A stretch of 64,000 nt of DNA, taken from assembly GCA_002397315.1 (NCBI GenBank), contig DHAE01000013.1, positions 49,569-113,568 on the forward strand, given 5' to 3'. A model generated the notes under the pieces. The model had not been told where the DNA came from and searched no databases. It saw only the letters and a program-made list of their open reading frames with translations. Positions 45,173-54,220 of the stretch are shown here, piece after piece. Made by a program: the position numbers and the translations under genes. The number at the start of each line of letters is the position of its first letter. Position 1 is the stretch's first letter. This DNA comes from Comamonadaceae bacterium UBA4962. Lineage in GTDB: Bacteria; Pseudomonadota; Gammaproteobacteria; Burkholderiales; Burkholderiaceae_C.

Positions 45173-46348
45173 ATGACCTCCGCAGTGATCGTTTCCACCG
45201 CCCGCACGCCGCTCGCCAAGAGCTGGAAGGGCTCCTTCAACATGACCCACGGCGCCACGCTCGGCGGCCATGCGGTGCAGCACGCCGTGCAGCGCGCCGG
45301 CATCGACGGCTCGGAAGTCGACGACGTCATCATGGGCTGCGCCAACCCCGAAGGCGCGACCGGCGCCAACATCGCGCGCCAGATCGCGCTGCGCGCCGGC
45401 CTGCCCGTCACCACCTCGGGCATGACGGTGAACCGCTTCTGCTCCTCGGGCCTGCAGACCATCGCGCTCGCAGCCCAGCGCGTGATCGCGGGCGAGGCCG
45501 AGGTGTTCGTGGCCGGCGGCGTCGAAAGCATTTCCTGCGTGCAGCAGGAAATGAACACGCACATGCTGCGCGACCTCGAACTGGCGAAGGCCAAGCCCGA
45601 GATCTACTGGAGCATGCTCGAGACCGCCGAGCAGGTCGCCAAGCGCTACCACATCGGCCGCGACGCGATGGACGAGTACGGCGCCGCCAGCCAGCAAAAG
45701 GCCTGCGCCGCGCAGGCCGCCGGCAAGTTCGACGACGAGATCGCGCCCATCACCGTCACCGCCGGCGTGGCCGACAAGACCCTGGGCCTGATCACCAAGC
45801 AGGTCACGGTGAGCAAGGACGAAGGCACGCGCGAAGGCACGACGAAGGAAGGCATCGCCGGCATCAAGCCCGCGCTGCCGGGCGGCGTGATCTCGGCCGG
45901 CAACGCGAGCCAGTTCTCCGATGGCGCGGGTGCCTGCGTCATCACGAGCGAGGACTATGCGAGCCGCAAGGGCCTCAAGCCCCTGGGCCGCTTCCTCGGC
46001 TTCGCCGTGGCGGGCTGCGAGCCCGACGAGATGGGCATCGGCCCCGTCTTCGCCGTTCCCAAGGTGCTCAAGAAGCTGGGCCTGACGGTGCAGGACATTG
46101 ACCTGTGGGAGCTGAACGAAGCCTTCGCCGTGCAGGTGCTGTACTGCCGCGACAAGCTCGGCATCCCGGCCGACCGGCTGAACGTGAACGGCGGCGCGAT
46201 CGCCCTGGGCCATCCCTACGGCGTGAGCGGCCAGCGCCTCACGGGCCATGCGCTCATCGAAGGCCGCCGCCGCGGCGCCAAGCGCGTCTGCGTCACGATG
46301 TGCATCGGTGGCGGCATGGGTGCCGCGGGCGTGTTCGAAGTGTTCTGA
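45173..46348 (+). CDS. Acetyl-CoA C-acyltransferase (thiolase)
   Basis: This 391-residue thiolase has the acyl-accepting Cys90 in VNRFCSSGLQT. His is in NGGAIALGHPYG and the second Cys in VTMCIGGGMGAAG. It cleaves 3-ketoacyl-CoA, the last beta-oxidation step. It follows the FadJ-like gene directly, so the two form the usual oxidation complex pair. Confidence 0.93.
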   Translation: MTSAVIVSTARTPLAKSWKGSFNMTHGATLGGHAVQHAVQRAGIDGSEVDDVIMGCANPEGATGANIARQIALRAGLPVTTSGMTVNRFCSSGLQTIALAAQRVIAGEAEVFVAGGVESISCVQQEMNTHMLRDLELAKAKPEIYWSMLETAEQVAKRYHIGRDAMDEYGAASQQKACAAQAAGKFDDEIAPITVTAGVADKTLGLITKQVTVSKDEGTREGTTKEGIAGIKPALPGGVISAGNASQFSDGAGACVITSEDYASRKGLKPLGRFLGFAVAGCEPDEMGIGPVFAVPKVLKKLGLTVQDIDLWELNEAFAVQVLYCRDKLGIPADRLNVNGGAIALGHPYGVSGQRLTGHALIEGRRRGAKRVCVTMCIGGGMGAAGVFEVF

Positions 46349-46492
46349 GAACGGCGGACACTCCCTCCGTTCGCCCGATCGAGCCCCGTGCCGGCCCCAT
46401 GCCCGCACGGGGCTCGTGCTTTGCAGCGCCCCCGCGCGGCCGCGTCACGCAGCAGACACTGCGCGCCGTGGCCCGCTTCCATAATTTGCCGC

Positions 46493-48379
46493 ATGACGAC
46501 GCCCCTCCGCTCCACCCTCGATTTCCTGCTCCACGACTGGCTGCAGGCCGACGCGCTCACGCCGCGCGAGCGCTTCGCCGACCATTCGCGCGAGACCTTC
46601 GATGCCGTGCTCGACACCTGCGAGCGCATTGCGCGCGAGAAGTACGCACCGTTCAACCGCCTCGTCGACACCGAAGAGCCGCACACCGTCACCGAGCCCG
46701 ACGGCACGCTGCGCGTGGTGCTGCCGCAGGCCACCTACGAAGCGCGCCGTGCCTATGCGGAATCGGGCCTGCTCAGCGCCGCGCAGGACTACGACGTGGG
46801 CGGCATGCAGCTGCCCTACACCGTGGAGGCGGCGGCCAACAGCTTCTTCGCGCTGGCATCGATCAGCATCGGCTCCAACCTGCTCACGGCCGGCAACGCG
46901 AACCTGCTGATGGCGCACGGCACGGCGAAGCAGAAGGAAGTGTTCGCGCTCAACGAATTCAACGGCCGCTGGGCCGGCACCATGTGCCTGTCGGAGCCGC
47001 AGGCGGGCTCGTCGCTCTCCGACGTGGCCACGCGCGCCGTGCCGGACGGTGCCGACTTCGAGGGCGACGCGCTCGGCGCCCGCTACCGCCTCACCGGCAA
47101 CAAGATGTGGATCAGCTCGGGCGACCACGAACTGACCGAGAACATCGTGCACCTCGTGCTCGCCAAGATCCCCGGGCCGGACGGCAAGCTGGTGCCGGGC
47201 GTCAAGGGCATCTCGCTGTTCATCGTGCCGAAGCGGCTGGTGGACGAGGGCGGCCAGCTGACCGGCGAACGCAACGACGTGGCGCTGGCGGGTCTCAACC
47301 ACAAGCTCGGCTGGCGCGGCACCACCAACACGCTGCTCAATTTCGGCGAGGGCCGCTACCCGGTGCGCGGGGGCGCGGGCGCCATCGGCTATCTCGTGGG
47401 CAGGCCCGGCGAGGGCCTGCGCTGCATGTTCCACATGATGAACGAGGCGCGCATCGGCATCGGCATGGCGGCCACCATGCTGGGCCTGGCGGGCTACTAC
47501 GCGAGCCTCGACTATGCCCGCGAGCGCACGCAGGGCCGGCCGATCGTCTCCCACGCGGCCGGCGCTGCGGGGAAGGCCGCCAAGGATGCGTCCGCGCCGC
47601 CGGTGCGGCTCATCGAGCATGCCGACATCCGCCGCATGCTGCTCGCGCAGAAGAGCTACGGCGAGGGTGCGCTCGCGCTCAACCTGTACTGCGCGCGCCT
47701 CGTGGACGAGCAGCACACCGGCGGCGCGCAGGCCGCCGACGAAGCCCGCCTGCTGCTCGAAGTGCTCACGCCCATCGCCAAGAGCTGGCCGAGCGAGTGG
47801 TGCCTGGAGGCGAATTCGCTGGCCATCCAGATCCACGGCGGCTATGGCTACACGCGCGATTTCCCGGTGGAGCAGTACTGGCGCGACAACCGGCTCAACA
47901 TGATCCACGAAGGCACCCACGGCATCCAGGCGATGGACCTGCTGGGCCGCAAGGTGGTGATGGAAGGCGGCCGCGGGCTGCAATTGCTGGCAGGGCGCGT
48001 GAACGCCACCATCCAGCGCGCCATGGAGCACCCCGATCTCGCTACGCACGCCAACGAACTCGCGCGCGCCCTGGCCGAGGTCGGCGCCGCCACCAAGGCG
48101 GCCTGGGCCACGGGCGAGCCCGCGGAGGCGCTGGCCAACGCCGTGCCCTACATGCAGGCGGCCGGGCACATGGTGCTCGCATGGATCTGGCTCGATCTGG
48201 CCGTGGCGGTGCTGGCCCGCACTCCCGCGGGCGAATCGCCGGCGCAGCCTGCCGATGCGGGGCGCCTGGGCGCCATGCGCTACTTCTTCCGCTACGAGCT
48301 GCCGAAGATCGGCGCGTGGTTGAACGTGGTCCGCACGCGGGACATGACCTGCGCAGAAATGCCCGAGGCCGGCTTCTGA
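46493..48379 (+). CDS. Acyl-CoA dehydrogenase, long (FadE-like) type
   Basis: This 628-residue flavoprotein is of the large acyl-CoA dehydrogenase type with a C-terminal extension. Conserved elements are GTMCLSEPQAGSSLSDV, NKMWISSGDHE, the catalytic Glu region YWRDNRLNMIHEGTHGIQAMDLLGR (in parts) and IHGGYGYTRDFPVEQ. It makes the first oxidation of beta-oxidation. A CATAAT hexamer ends 7 nt before the ATG with no Shine-Dalgarno, so it may have its own leaderless transcript. Confidence 0.92.
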   Translation: MTTPLRSTLDFLLHDWLQADALTPRERFADHSRETFDAVLDTCERIAREKYAPFNRLVDTEEPHTVTEPDGTLRVVLPQATYEARRAYAESGLLSAAQDYDVGGMQLPYTVEAAANSFFALASISIGSNLLTAGNANLLMAHGTAKQKEVFALNEFNGRWAGTMCLSEPQAGSSLSDVATRAVPDGADFEGDALGARYRLTGNKMWISSGDHELTENIVHLVLAKIPGPDGKLVPGVKGISLFIVPKRLVDEGGQLTGERNDVALAGLNHKLGWRGTTNTLLNFGEGRYPVRGGAGAIGYLVGRPGEGLRCMFHMMNEARIGIGMAATMLGLAGYYASLDYARERTQGRPIVSHAAGAAGKAAKDASAPPVRLIEHADIRRMLLAQKSYGEGALALNLYCARLVDEQHTGGAQAADEARLLLEVLTPIAKSWPSEWCLEANSLAIQIHGGYGYTRDFPVEQYWRDNRLNMIHEGTHGIQAMDLLGRKVVMEGGRGLQLLAGRVNATIQRAMEHPDLATHANELARALAEVGAATKAAWATGEPAEALANAVPYMQAAGHMVLAWIWLDLAVAVLARTPAGESPAQPADAGRLGAMRYFFRYELPKIGAWLNVVRTRDMTCAEMPEAGF

Positions 48380-48482
48380 TCCGGCAGGCGGCGCTGTTCC
48401 GATCACGCACGCGACAAGCCCCCGCCGGCCCGCCGCGCACAATGCCCCGCGAACCTTCTTACAGACGACAGGAGACACACCC

Positions 48483-49274
48483 ATGACCCGCACGGTCCAG
48501 CAACTTTTCGATCTTTCCGGCAAGACGGCACTCGTGACCGGCGGCTCGCGCGGCCTCGGGCTGCAGATGGCCCTGGCGCTCGGCGAGGCCGGCGCGAAGA
48601 TCATGCTGACGTCCCGCAAGGCGGCCGATCTGGAGGAGTCCGCCGCCACGCTGCAGGCCGCCGGCATCGACGCGCGCTGGATCGCCGCCGACTGCGGGCA
48701 GGAGGCCGACATCCAGCGCCTCGCGCAGGAAACCCTGCAGCGCATGGGCGACGTCGATATCCTCGTGAACAACGCCGGCGCAAGCTGGGGCGCCGCGGCG
48801 GAAGACCATCCCACCGCCGCATGGGACAAGGTGATGAACCTCAATGTGCGCGGCTACTTCCTGCTGTCGCAGGCCATCGCCAAGCACAGCATGATCCCGC
48901 GCAAGAGCGGCCGCATCATCAACGTGGCCTCCATCGCCGGGCTGGGCGGCAACCCCATCCAGATGAAGACCATCGCCTACAACACCTCCAAGGGCGCGGT
49001 GATCAACTTCACGCGCGCGCTGGCGGCGGAGTGGGGCGTGCACGGCATCAACGTGAATGCGATCTGCCCGGGCTTCTTCAAGACCAAGATGGCCTCGGTG
49101 CTGATCGAGACGCTGGGCGAGCAGAAGATGGCCGATCACGCGCCGCTGCGCCGCCTGGGCGACGACGAAGACCTCAAGGGCCTGTGCCTGCTCTACGCGT
49201 CCGACGCCGGCAAGCACATCACCGGCCAGTGGCTGGCCGTCGACGGCGGCGTGAGCGTGGTGACGGGCGGCTGA
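48483..49274 (+). CDS. SDR family oxidoreductase
   Basis: This 263-residue classical short-chain dehydrogenase has the cofactor motif TGGSRGLGLQ, NNAG at ~98, Ser in NVASIAG and YNTSK (catalytic Tyr and Lys). ACAGGAGAC provides a good ribosome-binding site. It may act on 3-hydroxyacyl-CoA or another hydroxy substrate, given its fatty-acid oxidation neighbours. Confidence 0.88.
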   Translation: MTRTVQQLFDLSGKTALVTGGSRGLGLQMALALGEAGAKIMLTSRKAADLEESAATLQAAGIDARWIAADCGQEADIQRLAQETLQRMGDVDILVNNAGASWGAAAEDHPTAAWDKVMNLNVRGYFLLSQAIAKHSMIPRKSGRIINVASIAGLGGNPIQMKTIAYNTSKGAVINFTRALAAEWGVHGINVNAICPGFFKTKMASVLIETLGEQKMADHAPLRRLGDDEDLKGLCLLYASDAGKHITGQWLAVDGGVSVVTGG

Positions 49275-49361
49275 CGCGGCCCGCGGCGCGGGGGCCTGCA
49301 CGTCCGATCCGCTCCGCGTTCGCTATGCTGCCGGTTCCCTGTTCCTGATGGAGTCTTGCCC

Positions 49362-49778
49362 GTGTTGAGTTTCGGTGTCCAAATCCCCTTTGTCAGCCAT
49401 CTCGGCTTCACCCTGCACCGCATGGAAGGCGGCGAATCCGAGCTGCGCTACACCGCGCAGGCGGAACACCTCAATTCCTTCGCCGTCACGCATGGCGGCG
49501 CGACCATGACGCTCATGGACGTGGCCATGGCCACCGCCGCGCGCAGCGAGGTGCCCGACGACATCGGCGTGGTCACCATCGAGATGAAGACCAGCTTCAT
49601 GTTCGCCGCGCGCGGGCCGCTGGTCGCGCGCGGCAAGCTGCTGCACCGCACGAAGTCGCTCGCGTTCACCGAGGCGAGCATCTACGACGCCGAGGGACGT
49701 CTGTGCAGCCACGCCACCGGCACCTTCAAGTACATGGCGCGCCCCGCCCAGCCATCGGCGGCCGTGCCCACCGACTGA
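49362..49778 (+). CDS. PaaI-type hotdog thioesterase
   Basis: This 138-residue hotdog protein has the family core LNSFAVTHGGATMTLMDVAM and VVTIEMKTSFM. It hydrolyses acyl-CoA thioesters. A GTG at 49362 is chosen with GGAG 8 nt upstream; a TTG two codons earlier is possible. It probably relieves CoA trapping during oxidation. Confidence 0.85.
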   Translation: MLSFGVQIPFVSHLGFTLHRMEGGESELRYTAQAEHLNSFAVTHGGATMTLMDVAMATAARSEVPDDIGVVTIEMKTSFMFAARGPLVARGKLLHRTKSLAFTEASIYDAEGRLCSHATGTFKYMARPAQPSAAVPTD

Positions 49779-49875
49779 TCCCCACGCCGCGCGCACCGAG
49801 CCCGGCACCTTCGTCTGCAAAGCGGCCCCGGCGCAATCCGCGGGCCCTGCATCCACCCCCGAAAGGAGTTTCCCC

Positions 49876-50892
49876 ATGCCCCGCAATCAGCAGATCCTTC
49901 TGGACAACCGCCCCCAGGGCGAAGCCAGCACCGGCAATTTCAAGCTCGTCGCCACCGACACGCCCGAACTGCAGGACGGCCAGGTGCTCGTGCGCCACCA
50001 CTACCTGAGTCTCGACCCCTACATGCGCGGCCGCATGAACGACAGCAAGAGCTACGCCGCATCGCAGCCGCTGGGCGAGGTGATGATCGGCGGCACGGTG
50101 GGCGAAGTGGCCGAGAGCCGGCACCCGAAGTTCGCCGTGGGCGACAAGGTCGTCGGCATGGGCGGCTGGCAGGAGTGGAGCGTGGTGGACGGCAACGCGC
50201 CCGGCATGCTGCGCAAGGTGGACACCACCCACGTGCCGCTGTCGCACTACCTCGGCGCCGTGGGCATGCCCGGCGTGACGGCCTGGTACGGCCTCGTCAA
50301 GATCATCGAGCCCAAGGCCGGCGAGACCGTGGTGGTCAGCGCGGCCTCGGGTGCCGTGGGCAGCGCGTTCGGCGCGCTCGCCAAGGCGCGCGGCTGCCGC
50401 GTGGTGGGCATTGCCGGCGGCCCGGACAAGTGCCGCTACGTGACCGAGGAGCTGGGCTTCGACGCCTGCATCGACCACCGCGAGCATGGCGACCTGAAAG
50501 CCATGTCCAAGGCGCTGAAGGAAGCCTGCCCGAACGGCATCGACGGCTACTTCGAGAACGTCGGCGGCTACATCCTCGACGCGGTGCTGCTGCGCGCCAA
50601 CGCGTTCGCGCGTGTGGCCGTGTGCGGCATGATCGCCGGCTACGACGGCCAGCCGCTGCCGCTGCAGAACCCGGCCCTCATCCTCGTCAACCGCATGAAG
50701 GTGCAGGGCTTCATCGTGAGCGAGCACATGGAGATCTGGCCCGAAGCGCTCAAGGAACTCGGCGGCCTCGTCGCCTCCGGCAAGCTGCGCCCGCGCGAGA
50801 CGGTGGCCGACGGCATCGCCGCCGCGCCCGAGGCGTTCCTCGGCCTGCTCAAGGGCAAGAACTTCGGCAAGCAACTCGTCAAGCTGGTCTGA
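49876..50892 (+). CDS. CurA-like NADP-dependent oxidoreductase (MDR family)
   Basis: This 338-residue zinc-independent medium-chain reductase has LSLDPYMRGRMND, VVVSAASGAVGSAFGALAK (nucleotide binding) and DGYFENVGGYILDAVL, as in CurA and leukotriene B4 12-hydroxydehydrogenase. It reduces alkenal or alkenone double bonds. AAAGGAG precedes the ATG. The GNAT gene follows 2 bp later. Confidence 0.9.
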   Translation: MPRNQQILLDNRPQGEASTGNFKLVATDTPELQDGQVLVRHHYLSLDPYMRGRMNDSKSYAASQPLGEVMIGGTVGEVAESRHPKFAVGDKVVGMGGWQEWSVVDGNAPGMLRKVDTTHVPLSHYLGAVGMPGVTAWYGLVKIIEPKAGETVVVSAASGAVGSAFGALAKARGCRVVGIAGGPDKCRYVTEELGFDACIDHREHGDLKAMSKALKEACPNGIDGYFENVGGYILDAVLLRANAFARVAVCGMIAGYDGQPLPLQNPALILVNRMKVQGFIVSEHMEIWPEALKELGGLVASGKLRPRETVADGIAAAPEAFLGLLKGKNFGKQLVKLV

Positions 50893-50894
50893 GC

Positions 50895-51365
50895 GTGGCG
50901 GACCTGCACTGGCACTGGGCGCGCTTCGACGACATGGGCGTGCATGCGCTGCACGACGCCCTCGCGCTGCGCTGCCGCGTGTTCATCCTGGAGCAGGGCC
51001 CCTACCAGGACCCGGACGACGCCGACAAATCGTCCTGGCACCTGCTGGGCCGCGCTGCGCCCGGCGGGCCGCTGCTGGCCACGCTGCGCGTCGCCGATCC
51101 CGGAGTGAACTACCCCGAGCCGTCCATCGGCCGCGTGGTGACCGCACCGGAAGCCCGCGGCACCGGCGCCGGCCGCGCCCTGGTGCGCGAGGGCCTCGCC
51201 CGCTGCGCCGCCGCCTGGCCGGGCAGGGCGGTGCGCATCAGCGCCCAGGCGCATCTGCAGCGCTTCTACGGCGAGGCAGGCTTCAAGACCGTCTCGGACG
51301 AATACCTCGAAGACGGCATTCCCCACGTGGAGATGCTGTGGACACCGCCCGCGGCACCGGCGTAG
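50895..51365 (+). CDS. ElaA-like GNAT acetyltransferase
   Basis: This 156-residue protein matches ElaA: LRCRVFILEQGPYQDPDDAD near the start and the acetyl-CoA loop GRVVTAPEARGTGAGRALV. The start is a GTG two bases after the curA-like stop. The substrate is unknown. Confidence 0.85.
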   Translation: MADLHWHWARFDDMGVHALHDALALRCRVFILEQGPYQDPDDADKSSWHLLGRAAPGGPLLATLRVADPGVNYPEPSIGRVVTAPEARGTGAGRALVREGLARCAAAWPGRAVRISAQAHLQRFYGEAGFKTVSDEYLEDGIPHVEMLWTPPAAPA

Positions 51366-51428
51366 CCTCGGCGTTCCTTTCCCCGCCGCGCTTCCTGCCG
51401 CGCCGCCAACCCCTGTCCAGGAGATGCC

Positions 51429-52382
51429 ATGACCGCCTCGTCCGAACCGATCCTGCACCACTACCCCTCGTCGCCGTTCTCGGAAAAGATCCGACTCGCG
51501 CTCGGCTTCAAGCAGCTCGCCTGGAAGTCGGTCATCGTGCCGAGCGTCGCGCCCAAGCCCGACGTGGTCGCGCTCACGGGCGGCTACCGGCGCACGCCGT
51601 TCCTGCAGATCGGCGCGGACATCTACTGCGACACGGCCCTGATCTGCGACGTGCTGGAGCACATCCAGCCCGAACCCGTGCTCTACCCGCCGGCCCTCAA
51701 GGGCGCCGTGCGCGTCTTCGCCCAGTGGGCCGACAGCACGCTGTTCTGGACCGCCATGGCCTACAACCTGCAGCCGCGCGGCGCGGCGGAGCTGTTCGCG
51801 AACCTGCCGCCCGCCGCCGCCCAGGCCTTCGGCGCCGACCGCAAGGCCATGAGCGCCGGCATGCAGCGCCTGCGTCCCGCGGACGCCACGGCCGCCTACC
51901 GTTCCTACCTGCGGCGCATCGCGCACATGGTGGAGGAGCATGAATTCCTGTTCGGCGCGGAGCCCTGCGTGGCCGACTTCGCCGTCTACCATCCGTTCTG
52001 GTTCACTCGGCAGTGCGTGCCGGTGATGGCGGACATCTTCAAGGCCACGCCCGCCGTGCTGGAGTGGATGGACCGCATCGCCGCCATCGGCCACGGCCGC
52101 ATGGAGAAATTCTCGTCGCAGGACGCGATCACCGTCGCTGCCAACGCCGAGCCGCTGCCGCTCGTGGACGACGTCTTCCAGGATGAGCACGGCATCGCGC
52201 TCGGCACCCGCGTGGCCATCGCCGCCGAGAGCTTCGGCCCCGAACCCACCGAAGGCGTGCTCGTGGCCGCTACGCGCACGCGCTACACGGTATCCCGCAC
52301 CGACCCGCGCGCGGGCCTGCTCCACGTGCATTTCCCGCGCATCGGCTACACGCTCACCACCACGGAGACAAAAGCACCATGA
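51429..52382 (+). CDS. Glutathione S-transferase family protein with C-terminal extension
   Basis: This 317-residue protein has a thioredoxin-like GST N-domain (SPFSEKIRLALGFKQLAWK, GGYRRTPFLQIGADIYCDT) and a helical GST C-domain to ~230. About 85 extra residues follow, beyond a normal GST. A Ser in PSSPFSEK could be the glutathione-activating residue. It overlaps the next SDR gene by 4 nt, so the two are translated together. Confidence 0.85.
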   Translation: MTASSEPILHHYPSSPFSEKIRLALGFKQLAWKSVIVPSVAPKPDVVALTGGYRRTPFLQIGADIYCDTALICDVLEHIQPEPVLYPPALKGAVRVFAQWADSTLFWTAMAYNLQPRGAAELFANLPPAAAQAFGADRKAMSAGMQRLRPADATAAYRSYLRRIAHMVEEHEFLFGAEPCVADFAVYHPFWFTRQCVPVMADIFKATPAVLEWMDRIAAIGHGRMEKFSSQDAITVAANAEPLPLVDDVFQDEHGIALGTRVAIAAESFGPEPTEGVLVAATRTRYTVSRTDPRAGLLHVHFPRIGYTLTTTETKAP

Positions 52383-53296
52383 TCGAAGACTTCCAGGGCA
52401 AGACCGCCGTGCTCACCGGCGCGGGATCGGGATTCGGGCTCGAATGCGCCCGCATCGGCGCACGGCGCGGCATGCGCCTCGTACTGGCGGACGTACAGCA
52501 GGACGCGCTCGACCAGGCCGAGGCCGAGATGCGCGCCGCGGGCGCCGACGTGCTCGCCCGCCGCGTGGACGTATCGGACGCCGCGCAGATGGAGCGGCTC
52601 GCCGCCGACGTGCGCGAGCGCTTCGGCGCGCCGCACTTCGTCTTCAACAACGCCGGCGTGGGGGCCGGCGGCCTGCTGTGGGAGAACACCGTCGCCGACT
52701 GGAACTGGGTGCTCGGCGTCAACCTCATGGGCGTGGTGCACGGCGTGCGCCTCTTCACGCCGATGATGCTCGACGCCGCCCGGCAGGACCCCGCCTGGCG
52801 TGGCCACATCGTCAACACGGCCAGCATGGCCGGCCTGCTCACGCCCCCCAACATGGGCATCTACAACGTGAGCAAGCATGCGGTGGTCAGCCTCACCGAA
52901 ACCCTCTATCAGGATCTGGCCCTGGTCACCGACCAGGTCGGCGCCAGCGTGCTCTGCCCGTACTTCGTGCCCACCGGCATCGGCCGCAGCGAACGCAACC
53001 GGCCGGATGCGGTCACCGCACCGCCCACGCGCAGCCAGCTCATCGGCCAGGCCATGACCGACAAGGCTGTCGGCAGCGGCAAGGTCACGGCCGCCGAAGT
53101 GGCGCAGATGGTGTTCGACGGCATCGCCGCCAACCGTTTCTACCTCTTCAGCCACCCCCAGGCCCTGGGCAACGTGCAGAGCCGCATGGAGAGCATCGTG
53201 GCGGTGCGCAATCCGCCGGATCCGTTCCTGGAGCGGCCCGACATCGGCCAGCGCCTGCGCGAGCAACTGCGCGCGGAGCCCGACACGGCGGGCTGA
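52379..53296 (+). CDS. SDR family oxidoreductase
   Basis: This 305-residue short-chain dehydrogenase has TGAGSGFGLECARIG, NNAGVG, NTASMAG and YNVSK (Tyr and Lys catalytic). It is longer than a standard SDR by ~45 C-terminal residues. Coupled with the GST-like gene, it may process a lipid peroxide or carbonyl product. The substrate is unknown. Confidence 0.87.
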   Translation: MIEDFQGKTAVLTGAGSGFGLECARIGARRGMRLVLADVQQDALDQAEAEMRAAGADVLARRVDVSDAAQMERLAADVRERFGAPHFVFNNAGVGAGGLLWENTVADWNWVLGVNLMGVVHGVRLFTPMMLDAARQDPAWRGHIVNTASMAGLLTPPNMGIYNVSKHAVVSLTETLYQDLALVTDQVGASVLCPYFVPTGIGRSERNRPDAVTAPPTRSQLIGQAMTDKAVGSGKVTAAEVAQMVFDGIAANRFYLFSHPQALGNVQSRMESIVAVRNPPDPFLERPDIGQRLREQLRAEPDTAG

Positions 53297-53321
53297 CGGA
53301 CACCGCGGCGGCGCAGCCGCG

Positions 53322-54080
53322 TCAGCGCGGCGCGAGCCGGATCGCGCCGTCCAGCCGGATCACCTCGCCGTTCAGCATGTCGTTCTCGAAGATGTGGCGC
53401 GCCAGGCGCGCATAGTCCTCCGGCGTGCCGAGCCGGCTGGGGAAGGGCACACCCGCGGCCAGCGCATCCTGCACCTCCTGCGGCATGCCGAACAGCATCG
53501 GCGTGCCGAAAATGCCCGGGGCGATCGTCATGTTGCGGATGCCGTTGCGCGCCAGATCGCGCGCGATCGGCAGCGTCATGCCGACGATGCCGCCCTTGGA
53601 CGCGGAATAGGCCGCCTGGCCGATCTGCCCGTCGTACGCGGCCACGCTGGCCGTGGAGATGAGCACGCCGCGCTCGCCCGTGGCCTCGGGCTCGTTGCGC
53701 GACATGGCTTCGGCCGCCAGGCGGATCATGTTGAAGCTGCCGATCAGGTTCACCGTCACGGTCTTGGTGAACAGCGCCAGCGCGTGCGCGCCGTTCTTGC
53801 CCACCGTCTTCTCGGCCGGCGCGATGCCCGCGCAATTGACGAGGCCCATCAGCTTGCCCTGCGCCACGGCCTGTGCCACCACTGTCTGGCCATCGGCTTC
53901 GCTGGTCACGTCGCAGCGCACGAAGGTGCCGCCGATCTCGCGCGCCACGGCCTCGCCCTTGTCGGCCTGCATGTCCGCGATCACCACGCGCCCGCCCTGT
54001 GCGGCCAGCATGCGCGCCGTGCCCTCGCCCAGGCCCGATGCGCCGCCGGTGACGATGAAAACCTTGCCCTGAATCTCCAT
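53322..54080 (-). CDS. SDR, 3-hydroxyacyl-CoA dehydrogenase type 2-like
   Basis: This 252-residue SDR resembles HSD17B10-type enzymes: VFIVTGGASGLGEGTARMLA, NCAGIAPAEKT, STASVAAYDGQIGQAAYSASK (in parts). The family oxidises short branched 3-hydroxyacyl-CoA, for example in isoleucine breakdown. A palindrome TTGACGTAAACGTCAA stands 26 bp upstream. It converges with the previous SDR gene. Confidence 0.88.
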   Translation of the reverse strand: MEIQGKVFIVTGGASGLGEGTARMLAAQGGRVVIADMQADKGEAVAREIGGTFVRCDVTSEADGQTVVAQAVAQGKLMGLVNCAGIAPAEKTVGKNGAHALALFTKTVTVNLIGSFNMIRLAAEAMSRNEPEATGERGVLISTASVAAYDGQIGQAAYSASKGGIVGMTLPIARDLARNGIRNMTIAPGIFGTPMLFGMPQEVQDALAAGVPFPSRLGTPEDYARLARHIFENDMLNGEVIRLDGAIRLAPR

Positions 54081-54105
54081 GGAACTGTCTCCTCTAGGTA
54101 TGACG

Positions 54106-54121
54106 TTGACGTAAACGTCAA
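54106..54121. promoter_or_regulatory. LiuR-like palindromic operator upstream of the SDR gene
   Basis: TTGACG and CGTCAA arms flank TAAA. The shape matches MerR-family LiuR sites that control branched-chain amino acid and fatty acid catabolism in Proteobacteria. The SDR gene product fits that regulon. The regulator gene is not in this window. Confidence 0.55.
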
Positions 54122-54151
54122 TTATCGGCGAAGAAGCGTGGTTCGCAAACG

Positions 54152-54175
54152 AACAAAGCCCGGCGGACCGGGCTT
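54152..54175 (-). terminator. Terminator of the iron-binding protein gene
   Basis: The hairpin AAGCCCGG / CCGGGCTT with loop CGGA (54156-54175) is followed on the minus strand by TTTGTTCGTTT. It lies about 46 bp beyond the stop at 54221. Confidence 0.75.
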
Positions 54176-54220
54176 GGCTGGCGTGCCCGTTCAGGGCACG
54201 GGGGGCGGGGCGCGGCAGGC

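Noticed and set aside
42688..45594. 968-codon minus-strand frame opposite the FadJ-like gene
   Set aside because: It crosses two recognised plus-strand genes and their promoter and shows no domain.
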